Shown in pieces: positions 26,775 to 35,555 of a stretch of 64,000 bases of DNA; position 1 is the first letter of the stretch, and each line of letters begins with the position of its first letter. A model generated the notes under the pieces. It searched no databases. It worked only from the letters and a program-made list of their open reading frames with translations, and was not told the DNA's origin. The stretch spans positions 1,364,001-1,428,000 of the forward strand of contig NZ_PYFP01000002.1 of the NCBI RefSeq assembly GCF_003056055.1, in the 5' to 3' direction. The position numbers were made by a program, and so were the translations under genes. This stretch comes from Glaciimonas sp. PCH181. Its GTDB lineage: Bacteria; Pseudomonadota; Gammaproteobacteria; Burkholderiales; Burkholderiaceae_D.

Positions 26775-27932
26775 TTCCATTTGGGCCCGGAATAATGCTG
26801 CCACCAAGTCCGATTGCGTGATCATACCAACGATGTGGCGCTTGGCGTTGACGACGGGCAGGTGATGTATGCCGCCGTCGGAGAAGCGGCTGACAAGCTC
26901 GACAATCGGCTGGTCGGCATTGGCAGTAATGACGTTATGGGTCATGACATCTTTGACGGTCATCGCGCCGTTGCGAACGTGGCTTGGTGCGCTGGACGTT
27001 GCAGGTAAACCGGTGAGACCGTCTGGCCCGTGGTGGTCAACGAAAAAATCTCGTAATGAGACGATGCCGACCAGTTTTCCCAGCGCATCGATAACCGGCA
27101 GCGCTTTGATGTTGTGGCGCGCCAGCATGACCCAGGCCTGATCGAGTCGGGTGGTCGGCTTGGTGGAGATCACGTCTTTGGACATAATGTCAGCGCAGCG
27201 GATATCGCCGAAACGACGGCGATGCGCATGCAGTTCGGCCTGTATCAGAATCTCTTCCAGATCGCCCTGATTGATATCGATCAGTTGGCCGCGTTCTTTT
27301 AATACTTCTTCCAAATCTGCATGAATAAACCCAACGCGCTCGCTCGGGGGCGCGTCTTTGGTCAGATGCGGCTGAGCGTGCACGATGACGCGATGCGGGT
27401 AATTGCGCCCTAGCAGATTATTAAATACCAGAGCGACTAGCAATAAGGCGACAGAATTCACGGCGACCGGCAACAGGACAAACTGAAATCCCATTTCTCT
27501 GATCGCAGGGCCACCCAGCACGGCGGTCAATGCGACCGCGCCGCTAGGGGGATGGATGCAGCGGAAGCTAAACATGGCAGCGATGGCGAGGGCCGCGGCG
27601 ATACTGGCGGCAAGCTCTGGATTGGTGATCCAACGGGCGCAAATAACCCCAATTAACGCTGAGAAAATGTTGCCGCCGATGATGGCCCAAGGTTGGGCTA
27701 GCGGACTAGATGGGATGGCAAATAACAGGACGGCAGACGCGCCCATCGGAGCGATGAACCAGATATTAAAACCGCCCAATGTGAGACGGGACAGCCATTC
27801 AGCGACAAACAAACCGATCATTGCGCCAAGACAACCATAGAATCGCTCGCGTTTACTGGCGACGACTGCTACCGGGATAAAAGCGCGCAGCCAGTCTTTG
27901 GCGCGATGCAGGCTGGAAGATTCCATCATCAC
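26760..27932 (-). CDS. HPP-family membrane protein with two C-terminal CBS domains
   Basis: This 390-residue protein has four or five N-terminal transmembrane segments (about residues 20-170) with the name-giving HPPSGAVALTAVLGGP motif, then a linker and a CBS pair (about 245-385: ADIMSKDVISTKPTTRLDQA, VKDVMTHNVITANADQP). CBS pairs bind adenosine nucleotides and regulate transport. HPP proteins have been linked to nitrite transport in plastids and cyanobacteria, but the substrate here is unknown. No partner gene is adjacent. Confidence 0.88.
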   Translation of the reverse strand: MMMESSSLHRAKDWLRAFIPVAVVASKRERFYGCLGAMIGLFVAEWLSRLTLGGFNIWFIAPMGASAVLLFAIPSSPLAQPWAIIGGNIFSALIGVICARWITNPELAASIAAALAIAAMFSFRCIHPPSGAVALTAVLGGPAIREMGFQFVLLPVAVNSVALLLVALVFNNLLGRNYPHRVIVHAQPHLTKDAPPSERVGFIHADLEEVLKERGQLIDINQGDLEEILIQAELHAHRRRFGDIRCADIMSKDVISTKPTTRLDQAWVMLARHNIKALPVIDALGKLVGIVSLRDFFVDHHGPDGLTGLPATSSAPSHVRNGAMTVKDVMTHNVITANADQPIVELVSRFSDGGIHHLPVVNAKRHIVGMITQSDLVAALFRAQMESAEA

Positions 27933-28400
27933 TATTTATTGTTTGTTAATAAGTTTTATACATGCCGCGTGTTGCCAACTTAACTCAGAATCTCGGCACG
28001 ATGAATAGCCCACAAGGCGTACTCTTCCAGACTCTTCAGTGGGATTCGCGCTAAATCGGGAGCAAGCATTTTTCATATTTGTATCAATTTTGAATGGCTT
28101 AATTTCAGGTAATCCAATGACTTACTGATCATCAATCAGCGCGCAAATATATCATATTGCGATATAAAAAATGTGGATGACCATTTTTTGAAGGTTTTCT
28201 TTGCAAGGAGGAATCGCTCCGTCGGGAGTGCTCTGCGCGAGAAACGCTACATTGCTGCGCAAAAATCGCATAACGATGCTACTTATTATTCGTTTTTCAC
28301 CGATTAACGTCATGCTAATGTCGCACGATGTTCAGCTTTTAGTCCTTTGCATGTCTCAGGTCGGCGCGGACGATAGAAGGCGATAACGTGAGATGACGGG
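27933..28400. other. Gap between HPP gene and desaturase operon
   Basis: No convincing gene. The middle is AT-rich and holds a small palindrome, atatc (28149-28153) / gatat (28161-28165), a possible operator for either divergent gene. An AAGGAGG word at 28205 looks like a strong ribosome-binding site, but the frame that follows (61 codons) is not convincing. Confidence 0.4.
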
Positions 28401-29360
28401 ATGACGACGTATTTAAACGATGAACAACGGCAACGGATTGCACGATATTTGCGCAGCTGGACGGCACGCGCTGAAGCGCGTACGTGGCTGCTGCTGGTGG
28501 TGATTTATGGCGGTTGGTATTTGACGTTGCGCTATCGTTTTGCGCTGACCTTGTTGCCAACGACGTTGCTATTGATCGGGTTTTGTGTGTGGTTTATGTC
28601 GCTACAGCATGAAATTATGCATGGTCATCCTACCCGTTTACTATGGCTAAATAAGCTGTTAGCGTATGCGCCGCTGGCGGTTTGGTATCCCTATACGCTG
28701 TATCGCGAAACCCATTTGCAACACCATAACGACGTCGATCTGACCTTGCCGGGACTGGACCCTGAAACGCATTATGTTGATGCGGCGGTCTGGCGCGCTA
28801 GCGGACGCCTGATGCGGATGCTGTATCGCTGCCGAAAAACCTTCTGGGGTCGGATGCTGGTCGGGCCGTTGCTCGCGATTACGGCGATGCTGCGGACGGC
28901 ATTTCTGGCACCGTGGCGGGGCGATTTTCGGCATGTGCGGATGTGGTTGACGCACGGGGGATTGCTGGCGGCGATGCTGTATGGGATGCAGCAGTATTTT
29001 GGCATTGCTTGGTGGTATTACCTTTTATGCGTGGCTTATCCGGCGTTGTCGGTGGCGATGGTGCGCTCGTATTTTGAGCACCGGGCAGCCGTCGATTTCA
29101 CGCATCGCAGCGTGATTAATGAAGCAGCCTGGCCTATGCGGATGTTGTTTTTGAATAATAACTATCACTTGGTGCATCACGATTTGCCGGGGTTGCCTTG
29201 GTATCTGCTGGGACGGGTTTATCAGGACGACCGGGCGGCGTATTTAGATCGTTCCGGCGATTTTCACGTTCACGGTTATAGTCAGTTAATGCGCGACTAT
29301 GGCTTTCAACAGATCGACGATCCCTTGCATCCATTCACAACTGTGCGCTATGCAATTTAG
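28401..29360 (+). CDS. Membrane fatty acid desaturase / hydroxylase family protein
   Basis: This 319-residue integral membrane protein has the three histidine boxes of the diiron desaturase superfamily: HEIMHGH near residue 70, HLQHH near 108, and HLVHH near 255. Hydrophobic segments sit between the boxes. Members desaturate or hydroxylate acyl chains and related substrates. The next gene begins 22 bases downstream and an ABC importer follows, so the enzyme may act on an imported or membrane-bound compound rather than on bulk lipids. That is inference from position only. Confidence 0.85.
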   Translation: MTTYLNDEQRQRIARYLRSWTARAEARTWLLLVVIYGGWYLTLRYRFALTLLPTTLLLIGFCVWFMSLQHEIMHGHPTRLLWLNKLLAYAPLAVWYPYTLYRETHLQHHNDVDLTLPGLDPETHYVDAAVWRASGRLMRMLYRCRKTFWGRMLVGPLLAITAMLRTAFLAPWRGDFRHVRMWLTHGGLLAAMLYGMQQYFGIAWWYYLLCVAYPALSVAMVRSYFEHRAAVDFTHRSVINEAAWPMRMLFLNNNYHLVHHDLPGLPWYLLGRVYQDDRAAYLDRSGDFHVHGYSQLMRDYGFQQIDDPLHPFTTVRYAI

Positions 29361-29382
29361 CCATCTGGCAGGCTGAACCAAC

Positions 29383-30204
29383 ATGACCCATTGGAAAGTA
29401 GCTTTGCCGATGTATAACGTCGGCCCTGTTTTGATCGAGGCTTACACGCAATTTTTACGCGCTGTGATCGCCGGATTGCGGGCGCGTGGCTGGCGCGATG
29501 AGATCGAAGTCGTCAGCGCAATCGACGATCTGGAAAGTTTCTGGCTGCGCCCGGATATGTTGCTCAGCCAAACCTGCGGGTATCCTTTGATGACGGCTTT
29601 ACGTGACCGCGTACAACTGCTGGGCACGCCGATGATGGCGGTTGATGGTTGCCATGATTATTTTTATCGGAGTGTGATTGTGGCGCGGGCAGAGGATGAC
29701 CGCGCGGATCATAAGTTACACGGACTGCCAGGCTTTCGGGGCACTATTGGCGTGGTCAGCCAGTTGACGTCGCATAGCGGGATGAATGCTTTGCGGCACA
29801 GCATTGCGCCATTTGCCCACTCCGGCTGTTTTTTTGCTAAGGTGCAGCTATCGGGATCGCATTTGAACAGCCTGGCGATGCTGCGAAGTGGCGCGGCAGA
29901 TCTGGCGGCGATTGATTGTGTGACGTTTGCCTGCGCCAGCCGGTATTTTCCTGAAAAAGTCGCCGGTTTGCGGGTCGTGGAGCACACTATTGCTGCGCCG
30001 GGGTTGCCGTTGATTGCGTCGCTTCAGCTGGATCGGTCACAAACGACTTTGCTGGCAGAGGTGGTGGCATCGGTATGTCATGATCCGCAGATTGCCGGGC
30101 CGCTGCAGATTAGCGGATGGGCGCGCACGACGTGGCAAGACTATGCAGCTATGATGGCGATCGAGCAGTACGCTGTTGCCCTCGGTTATCCGGAGGTGGC
30201 ATAG
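29383..30204 (+). CDS. PhnD-like substrate-binding protein without signal peptide
   Basis: This 273-residue protein resembles the phosphate/phosphite/phosphonate-binding PhnD family (ALPMYNV at the N-terminus, LLSQTCGYPLMTAL, GVVSQLTSHSGMNALRH, SGSHLNSLAMLRSGAADLAAIDC). PhnD proteins are periplasmic, yet this one starts directly with the first beta strand and has no signal peptide or lipobox, so it is expected in the cytoplasm. It lies between a desaturase and a ProX-type binding protein. Its ligand is unknown. Confidence 0.8.
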   Translation: MTHWKVALPMYNVGPVLIEAYTQFLRAVIAGLRARGWRDEIEVVSAIDDLESFWLRPDMLLSQTCGYPLMTALRDRVQLLGTPMMAVDGCHDYFYRSVIVARAEDDRADHKLHGLPGFRGTIGVVSQLTSHSGMNALRHSIAPFAHSGCFFAKVQLSGSHLNSLAMLRSGAADLAAIDCVTFACASRYFPEKVAGLRVVEHTIAAPGLPLIASLQLDRSQTTLLAEVVASVCHDPQIAGPLQISGWARTTWQDYAAMMAIEQYAVALGYPEVA

Positions 30205-30234
30205 CGAAGACAAACCAACACGAGAGAGCTAACC

Positions 30235-31347
30235 ATGACAATTTATCCCTTGCAGGGCATTCCCAATTTTGTCGTTAGCGCGATAGTTCTTAGCGGTGCA
30301 TTGCTGGTCAGTCAGTTGGCATTGGCGGTAACACCTGCAACTGCGGCAACTGCTGCAATTGCTGCAACTGCGACCAGCGCTGCCTCGGACAAGTCGCCGT
30401 GGTGTGCCAGCGGCAAGATGGTGAAATTTGCCGGGCTCAATTGGGAGAGCGCCTCAGTGCTGACCGAGGTCATGCGCACCGTTATGGAGAGGGGTTACGG
30501 CTGCAAAACGGAGACCATTCCCGGCAATACCGTGGCGATGGAAGTTGCCCTCTCCAAGAATGATATTCAAGTGCTGGCCGAAGAATGGATTGGCCGCAGC
30601 GATGCCTGGAACGTTGCCGCCAAGGCGGGCACTGTAATCCCGCTGGGCAACGTAATTGTCGGTGCCAGTGAAGGCTGGTATGTGCCCGAATACGTGATCA
30701 AAGGCGATGCCAGTCGCGGTATCAAGCCGATGGCGCCGGGACTCAAAGCAGTGACCGATTTGCCTGCCTATAAAACCTTGTTCAAAGACATCGAAGAGCC
30801 ATCCAAAGGGCGCTTTTTGAATTGTCCGACCGGTTGGACTTGCGAGGGCGTGAATACTCAAAAATTGAAGGCTTACAAGCTGACCGATAGTTATGTGAAT
30901 TTCCGCCCCGGCACCGGCCCGGCGCTGGATGCGGCGATTACCTCGGAGTATCAGCGCGGCAAGCCTATCGTGTTTTATTACTGGGCACCGACGGCGTTGA
31001 TGGGGAAGTTCAAATTTGTGAAGTTGCAAGAGCCAGCTTTCAACGACGCTTGCTTTAAGACGTTGTCGGATAAAGATCATACAAATCCTTGCGGAACCGC
31101 ATCGCCGGTGGCAGTGATTCAGGCAGGCGTCTCGAAAGTCTTCAGAGACACCGATCCGGTGCTGAGCGGATTCTTGTCTAAATTTAATATTCCGCTTGAT
31201 CTGCTAAATAAATCTCTCGCTGAAATGGCCGACCAAAAACTCGCGGCAGCGCAAGTCGCGCAGTTGTTCTTCACGCGTCATCCAGAAATATGGACAAAGT
31301 GGGTGCCGACGGATGTGGCGACCAAGATCAGCGCCAGCACGAAGTAA
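30235..31347 (+). CDS. Glycine betaine/proline-type ABC transporter substrate-binding protein
   Basis: This 370-residue ProX/OpuAC-like protein has an N-terminal hydrophobic segment (about residues 10-32) ahead of an Ala/Thr-rich stretch, consistent with export. The core begins VKFAGLNWESASVLTEVMR and includes EEWIGRSDAW and VFYYWAPTALMGKFKFV, aromatic-rich segments that line the quaternary-amine pocket in this family. It should deliver a compatible solute or a related amine to the permease encoded 9 bases downstream. The exact ligand cannot be read from sequence. Confidence 0.88.
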   Translation: MTIYPLQGIPNFVVSAIVLSGALLVSQLALAVTPATAATAAIAATATSAASDKSPWCASGKMVKFAGLNWESASVLTEVMRTVMERGYGCKTETIPGNTVAMEVALSKNDIQVLAEEWIGRSDAWNVAAKAGTVIPLGNVIVGASEGWYVPEYVIKGDASRGIKPMAPGLKAVTDLPAYKTLFKDIEEPSKGRFLNCPTGWTCEGVNTQKLKAYKLTDSYVNFRPGTGPALDAAITSEYQRGKPIVFYYWAPTALMGKFKFVKLQEPAFNDACFKTLSDKDHTNPCGTASPVAVIQAGVSKVFRDTDPVLSGFLSKFNIPLDLLNKSLAEMADQKLAAAQVAQLFFTRHPEIWTKWVPTDVATKISASTK

Positions 31348-31356
31348 CGGGCTGCC

Positions 31357-32238
31357 ATGTTTGTCTCCCTCTCGCTAAAACAGGCCATTAATAATGGCGT
31401 TGAATGGTTGGTGGCGCACTACGGCAATACGCTGCACGCGATTAGCGACGCTGTGTTGACGTGGGTATTGGTACCGCTGGAAACCACGTTGCGCGCAGCG
31501 CCTGCCTGGTTGGTGTTGATCGGCGTCGGCTTGCTGGCTTTGCATGCAACGCGGCGTCCTGTCGTCAGCTTTTTGCTGGTCGCGATGTTGTATCTGATTG
31601 GTGCGTTCGGACTGTGGGATAAATTGATGCAGACATTGGCATTGATGCTGGTATCCACGGTGCTGACGTTGTTGATGGGACTCCCGCTGGGCATCTGGAT
31701 GTCGCGCAGTACCTGGCTGCGGAAATTGCTGTTGCCGGTGCTGGATGTGATGCAAACGTTGCCAACTTTTGTCTATCTGATTCCGGTTTTGATGCTATTT
31801 GGCTTAGGCAAAGTCCCCGCGATTTTTGCGACCGTGGTGTATGCGTTACCGCCGTTGATTCGGCTGACCGATCTGGGGATTCGTCAGGTCGATCCCGATC
31901 TGACCGAGGCGGCATGGTCCTTTGGCACCAGTAAATGGCAATTGCTGATCGGTGTGCAATTGCCATTGGCGCGACCGAGCATTATGGCGGGTATTAATCA
32001 GGCGACGATGATGGCGCTGGGAATGGTGGTCATCGCGTCGATGATCGGGGCGCGTGGGCTGGGCGAAGACGTGCTGGAAGGAATACAGACGCTGGATACC
32101 GGCACCGGTTTGCAGGCTGGTGTTGCCATTGTGATTTTGGCCATCGTCATTGATCGCATCAGTCAGGGCTACGGTTTGACGCGCCGTCAGCGTATCGCCC
32201 TGAATCAGCCAAAAATAAAAAAACAGACCTTGAAATGA
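31357..32238 (+). CDS. ProW-type ABC transporter permease
   Basis: This 293-residue inner-membrane protein has about seven hydrophobic segments. The ABC-permease coupling region is visible: EAAWSFGTSKWQLLIGVQLPLARPSIMAGINQ is read across about residues 188-219. The N-terminal part (VEWLVAHYG) is as in ProW. It forms one import system with the binding protein before it and the ATPase after it, whose start overlaps its stop (ATGA). Confidence 0.9.
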   Translation: MFVSLSLKQAINNGVEWLVAHYGNTLHAISDAVLTWVLVPLETTLRAAPAWLVLIGVGLLALHATRRPVVSFLLVAMLYLIGAFGLWDKLMQTLALMLVSTVLTLLMGLPLGIWMSRSTWLRKLLLPVLDVMQTLPTFVYLIPVLMLFGLGKVPAIFATVVYALPPLIRLTDLGIRQVDPDLTEAAWSFGTSKWQLLIGVQLPLARPSIMAGINQATMMALGMVVIASMIGARGLGEDVLEGIQTLDTGTGLQAGVAIVILAIVIDRISQGYGLTRRQRIALNQPKIKKQTLK

Positions 32239-33047
32239 TAAAAATCGAAGCACGTGGCATCGTTAAAATCTTCGGACCGGACGAGCAGAAAGCGCTACGT
32301 CAATTGCGCAATGGCAAAACTAAAGCGGCTATCTTGCAGGAGAACAATTGCAGCGTCGGTCTGGATCATGTCAACTTGCAAATCGCGGCGGGGCAGATTT
32401 TTGTCATCATGGGTTTGTCTGGCTCGGGGAAGTCTACTTTAGTGCGCCATTTCAACCGCCTGATCGATCCTACGGCGGGTGAAATATTTATCGATGGTCA
32501 AAATATTCTGACGCTTGATACCGCGGGTTTGCGCGATTTTCGTCGCCGTCGTATCAGCATGGTGTTTCAAAATTTTGGTCTGTTGCCGCATCAGACGGTG
32601 CTGGAAAATATCGCCTACGGTTTGCTGGTGCGAGGCGATAATCGCGCCGCTAGTCTGGCGGTCGCCCGCGACTGGACTGCGCGGGTCGGCTTGTCCGGTT
32701 ACGAGAATAACTATCCGGACGAACTTTCCGGTGGCATGCGTCAACGTGTCGGTCTGGCGCGTGCCTTGGCAATGGATACCGATATCGTGCTGATGGATGA
32801 GGCTTTCAGTGCGCTTGATCCGCTTATCCGCAGCGAGATGCAGGAGCAATTGCTGGCGTTGCAGGCGACGCTGAAAAAAACCATCGTTTTTATTACCCAC
32901 GATCTGGACGAAGCTTTGCGCATCGGTAATCGTATCGCGATTTTGCGTGATGGAAAACTGGTGCAAGAGGGGATGCCGATAGATATTTTGCAATATCCGG
33001 CTGACGATTATGTGCGGCGGTTTGTGGAAAAACGGCAGGCGGTTTGA
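32235..33047 (+). CDS. ProV-type ABC transporter ATP-binding protein, without CBS domains
   Basis: This 270-residue ATPase has Walker A GLSGSGKST, the signature LSGGMRQRVGLARAL, Walker B IVLMDEAFSALDP and the switch histidine in FITHDLDEA. The N-terminus (VKIFGPDEQKAL) is typical of ProV/OpuAA. ProV proteins of about 400 residues carry two CBS domains that sense ionic strength; this one ends directly after the ATPase core, so osmotic gating of that kind is absent. Confidence 0.9.
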   Translation: MIKIEARGIVKIFGPDEQKALRQLRNGKTKAAILQENNCSVGLDHVNLQIAAGQIFVIMGLSGSGKSTLVRHFNRLIDPTAGEIFIDGQNILTLDTAGLRDFRRRRISMVFQNFGLLPHQTVLENIAYGLLVRGDNRAASLAVARDWTARVGLSGYENNYPDELSGGMRQRVGLARALAMDTDIVLMDEAFSALDPLIRSEMQEQLLALQATLKKTIVFITHDLDEALRIGNRIAILRDGKLVQEGMPIDILQYPADDYVRRFVEKRQAV

Positions 33048-33049
33048 GG

Positions 33050-33078
33050 CGGAGGCGAACCAATTTGCGTTGCCTCCG
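33050..33078 (+). terminator. Stem-loop after the ABC operon
   Basis: Stem cggaggc (33050-33056) / gcctccg (33072-33078) lies just after the ATPase gene stop. There is no T tract, so its role as a terminator is weakly supported. Confidence 0.35.
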
Positions 33079-33141
33079 TACCTCTGATTCAGCGCCATGC
33101 GTTATGGATGAACATCGAATTAGTGCTGGATAAATTTCAAA

Positions 33142-34161
33142 TTATTGTTCAAGCAACAAACGCATCCCCAGCAATACGTAGCGCGTTTCAGGCGTGTTCC
33201 AATTCCGATATGAAGCGCGTGCGTAAAATGCCCAGGTATGCCAGGAACCACCGCGACGCACACGGACGGCACCATCTGCAGGGCCTTGCGGATCGTTGAT
33301 GGGAGAATGCGCGTAGTAGTCCTCGCCATACCAATCGGATACCCATTCCCAGGCGTTGCCATTCATGTCATATAAATTCCAGGCATTGGGCGTAAAACTG
33401 CCGACCGGTGCCGTGAATGCAAAACCGTCATGTCCGGTCAGCGCATAGCGATCCCACTGCGTCCAATTTTTTGCGGTGTCCTGATCAAAAATATTGGCAT
33501 TTTTTAGTTGTGACTGCGGGTCATTATCACCGCTGCAATAACGCATACGCTTGCCTGCGCGACAGGCATACTCCCACTCTGCCTCTGTCGGCAGCCGATA
33601 ATGCTTGCCTTCCGTTTTACTCAGCCATGCCGTCAGCGCTACCGCGTCGTTCCAGGTGATATTCACGACGGGGTGATCGTCTGTTTGCACAAAACCAGGA
33701 TTCTTCCAGGAATACAGGGGATTGCGTCCTTCAAATGCATCCTCACGCTGGGTTTTTTTGGGGTCGTAAGCGGGGTTGTAGCCATAGCCACCGGTGCCGT
33801 CTTTGATCGACTCTGGAACATAACCTGATTCAGTCAGGAAGCGGCGGAACTGGCCCACTGTTACTTCGGTTTGTTCGAGATAAAAAGTTCGGGTAATACG
33901 GACTTTGTGGACCGGGGCTTCATCTGCAACGTCGGTTAAGCGATTGCGTTCATATTGTGGGAAAACGGTCGCCAATGTATCTGGCGAGTCGTCACTGCCC
34001 ATCAAGAATTCTCCCGCGGGGATAGGCACAAATTTCATACCGAGAGTATTTTCAATGACCTGGGGAGTCTGGCTTTGGTTTGCGGCACAAACTGTTGTGC
34101 CCCAACAAATGCTTAACGCGAACAGCGTGATAATGGAAGAACGGCGATATGACTGCTTCAT
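33142..34161 (-). CDS. Secreted SUMF1/FGE-sulfatase-fold protein
   Basis: This 339-residue protein has a signal peptide (KQSYRRSSIITLFALSI, then CWGTTVCAAN) and the fold of formylglycine-generating enzymes: KFVPIPAGEFLMGSD, RLPTEAEWEYACRAG, MNGNAWEWVSDWYG and RVRRGGSWHTW. True FGE uses two cysteines in the segment after GGS to oxidise sulfatases; here that region (HTWAFYARASYRNW) has none, so this activity is unlikely. Related proteins act in maturation steps or only bind ligands. No sulfatase gene is nearby. It converges with the ABC operon. Confidence 0.85.
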   Translation of the reverse strand: MKQSYRRSSIITLFALSICWGTTVCAANQSQTPQVIENTLGMKFVPIPAGEFLMGSDDSPDTLATVFPQYERNRLTDVADEAPVHKVRITRTFYLEQTEVTVGQFRRFLTESGYVPESIKDGTGGYGYNPAYDPKKTQREDAFEGRNPLYSWKNPGFVQTDDHPVVNITWNDAVALTAWLSKTEGKHYRLPTEAEWEYACRAGKRMRYCSGDNDPQSQLKNANIFDQDTAKNWTQWDRYALTGHDGFAFTAPVGSFTPNAWNLYDMNGNAWEWVSDWYGEDYYAHSPINDPQGPADGAVRVRRGGSWHTWAFYARASYRNWNTPETRYVLLGMRLLLEQ

Positions 34162-34464
34162 CGTTATTCCTTTTGATGACGTGATTGAGGTGAATCGTTC
34201 TTTTACGGGACTCTCTTTGGTAGCCGGGAAATTGGTCTATTTTTCCGTCGTAGTTTTGATGCCAGAGAGCCCAGTCATAGTTATAGTCCGATGTGGCAAA
34301 AATGTAACTATTTCCCAACGGCAATCTTAATTTCGTTTTTTTCTGCACAGAAAGTGATGCTCTTTGTGTAAGGTGTTTCTAGGGGGCATCATGTCGTTGT
34401 TTTTAGGGAGACAAATCACCCAGAATTATCTGAATAAAAATTATATTCTGGTAACATATTTCCT
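34162..34464. other. Divergent control region before the pilin operon
   Basis: No gene is convincing. A 7-base inverted repeat, ccagaat (34420-34426) / attctgg (34445-34451), lies 14 bases before the fimT ATG in an AT-rich stretch and may be an operator or mRNA hairpin. A 98-codon frame on the - strand (34052-34348) overlaps the start of the FGE-like gene and has no ribosome-binding site. Confidence 0.4.
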
Positions 34465-35007
34465 ATGATCACCGTTCCCCACCGCCAACAATCTGGATTC
34501 ACTTTGATAGAGGTGATGATCGTCGTCGCTATTATGGGAATTTTTTTGGCTTTGGCGACACCTTCGCTGGTGGCGACGACGCAACGGTTCCGGGCGCTTG
34601 GAGAGATGAGCGGCTTTGTAAAGGACTTGCAATTTGCGCGTTCTGAAGCGATTAAACAAGGCTTGCCGGTAACCCTTTGCGCATCTTCGGATGGCGCGAC
34701 TTGCCTGTCCTCCACCACGTGGAATACAGGATGGATTATTTTCGCGGACCCGGCCGCCAATAAGACCGTCGGGACTATCCTTCGGCTGCAAAAAGGCTGG
34801 ACGGGCACCGATACTTTGGTTGCTGACAATAGCGTGTCGTCTCTGACATACAGCAGAGATGGTTTTATGATTGCGCTTCCCGGGACAGGGGCCGTTACTT
34901 TCACACTGCACACTTCGCCTGCAACTACGCTCACTACACAATGCGTCGCTATCATAAAAACCGGCCGACAAGTCGTGCAAACAGCTGGAACGGGGGCATG
35001 CACATGA
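34465..35007 (+). CDS. fimT: GspH/FimT-family minor pseudopilin
   Basis: This 180-residue prepilin has an 11-residue leader ending in G, then the class III cleavage site and hydrophobic helix FTLIEVMIVVAIMGIFLALA with Glu at position 5. The C-terminal part has the four cysteines and beta-rich character of FimT/GspH proteins. Minor pilins prime type IV pilus assembly and some bind DNA. It is first in an operon of six pilus genes; its TGA overlaps the pilV ATG. Confidence 0.92.
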   Translation: MITVPHRQQSGFTLIEVMIVVAIMGIFLALATPSLVATTQRFRALGEMSGFVKDLQFARSEAIKQGLPVTLCASSDGATCLSSTTWNTGWIIFADPAANKTVGTILRLQKGWTGTDTLVADNSVSSLTYSRDGFMIALPGTGAVTFTLHTSPATTLTTQCVAIIKTGRQVVQTAGTGACT

Positions 35008-35555
35008 TGCTGATGAAGCGTGTGTTGCGTACGCCACTGCCGTTAGCTAGTGGCTTCACATTAGTTGAAGTATTGGTGGCGTTGGTGGTAACTGCCGTGG
35101 GTTTACTTGGATTAGCCAAGATGCAGGCATTGGCCGTTTCTGGCGCAAAGAATTCCGGCAGTCGTTCTCTGATGGCGTTGCAAGTTGGCAGTTTGGTATC
35201 CTCCATGCACGCTAACGGCGCATATTGGAATACCGCGCCGTCAACCGCATTTACGGTTACCGGCACCACGGTGACAGACTCGACCGGAGTTCTTAGCGCG
35301 ACGGTTTCTAGTCAATGCACGACCAAGTGTTCTCCCGCAAATATGGCGGCTTCTGACGTGCAGAACTGGGCCGCCGGTATGCTCCAACAATTTCCTACCT
35401 ATAACGCTAAAGTCAATTGCACCAATAGCACCGGCCAACCAGTGAGTTGCCAAATATATATTACCTGGAGTGAAAACAAGATCGCTGTCAATACCGCGAC
35501 CACGGGTGGAAGCAACGCCCTGACACAGTCTTTTAGCGTTTTTATAGAGCCATGA
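35004..35555 (+). CDS. pilV: Type IV pilus minor pilin PilV
   Basis: ATG 35004 is chosen for the ATGA overlap with fimT and GGGGG seven bases upstream; ATG 34998 is close by. The 183-residue product has a 17-residue leader and the prepilin helix GFTLVEVLVALVVTAVGLLG, then LAKMQALAVSGAKNSGSR, which is characteristic of PilV. It helps form the tip complex with PilW, PilX and PilY1. Confidence 0.9.
   Translation: MMLMKRVLRTPLPLASGFTLVEVLVALVVTAVGLLGLAKMQALAVSGAKNSGSRSLMALQVGSLVSSMHANGAYWNTAPSTAFTVTGTTVTDSTGVLSATVSSQCTTKCSPANMAASDVQNWAAGMLQQFPTYNAKVNCTNSTGQPVSCQIYITWSENKIAVNTATTGGSNALTQSFSVFIEP

Noticed and set aside
28201..28386. 61-codon frame with an AAGGAGG word at its start
   Set aside because: The Shine-Dalgarno-like word lies inside the frame, not before its start, and the translation has no recognisable feature.
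34052..34348. 98-codon frame on the - strand overlapping the FGE-like gene start
   Set aside because: Tyr/Trp-rich translation looked protein-like, but it has no ribosome-binding site and overlaps the signal peptide of a clear gene.
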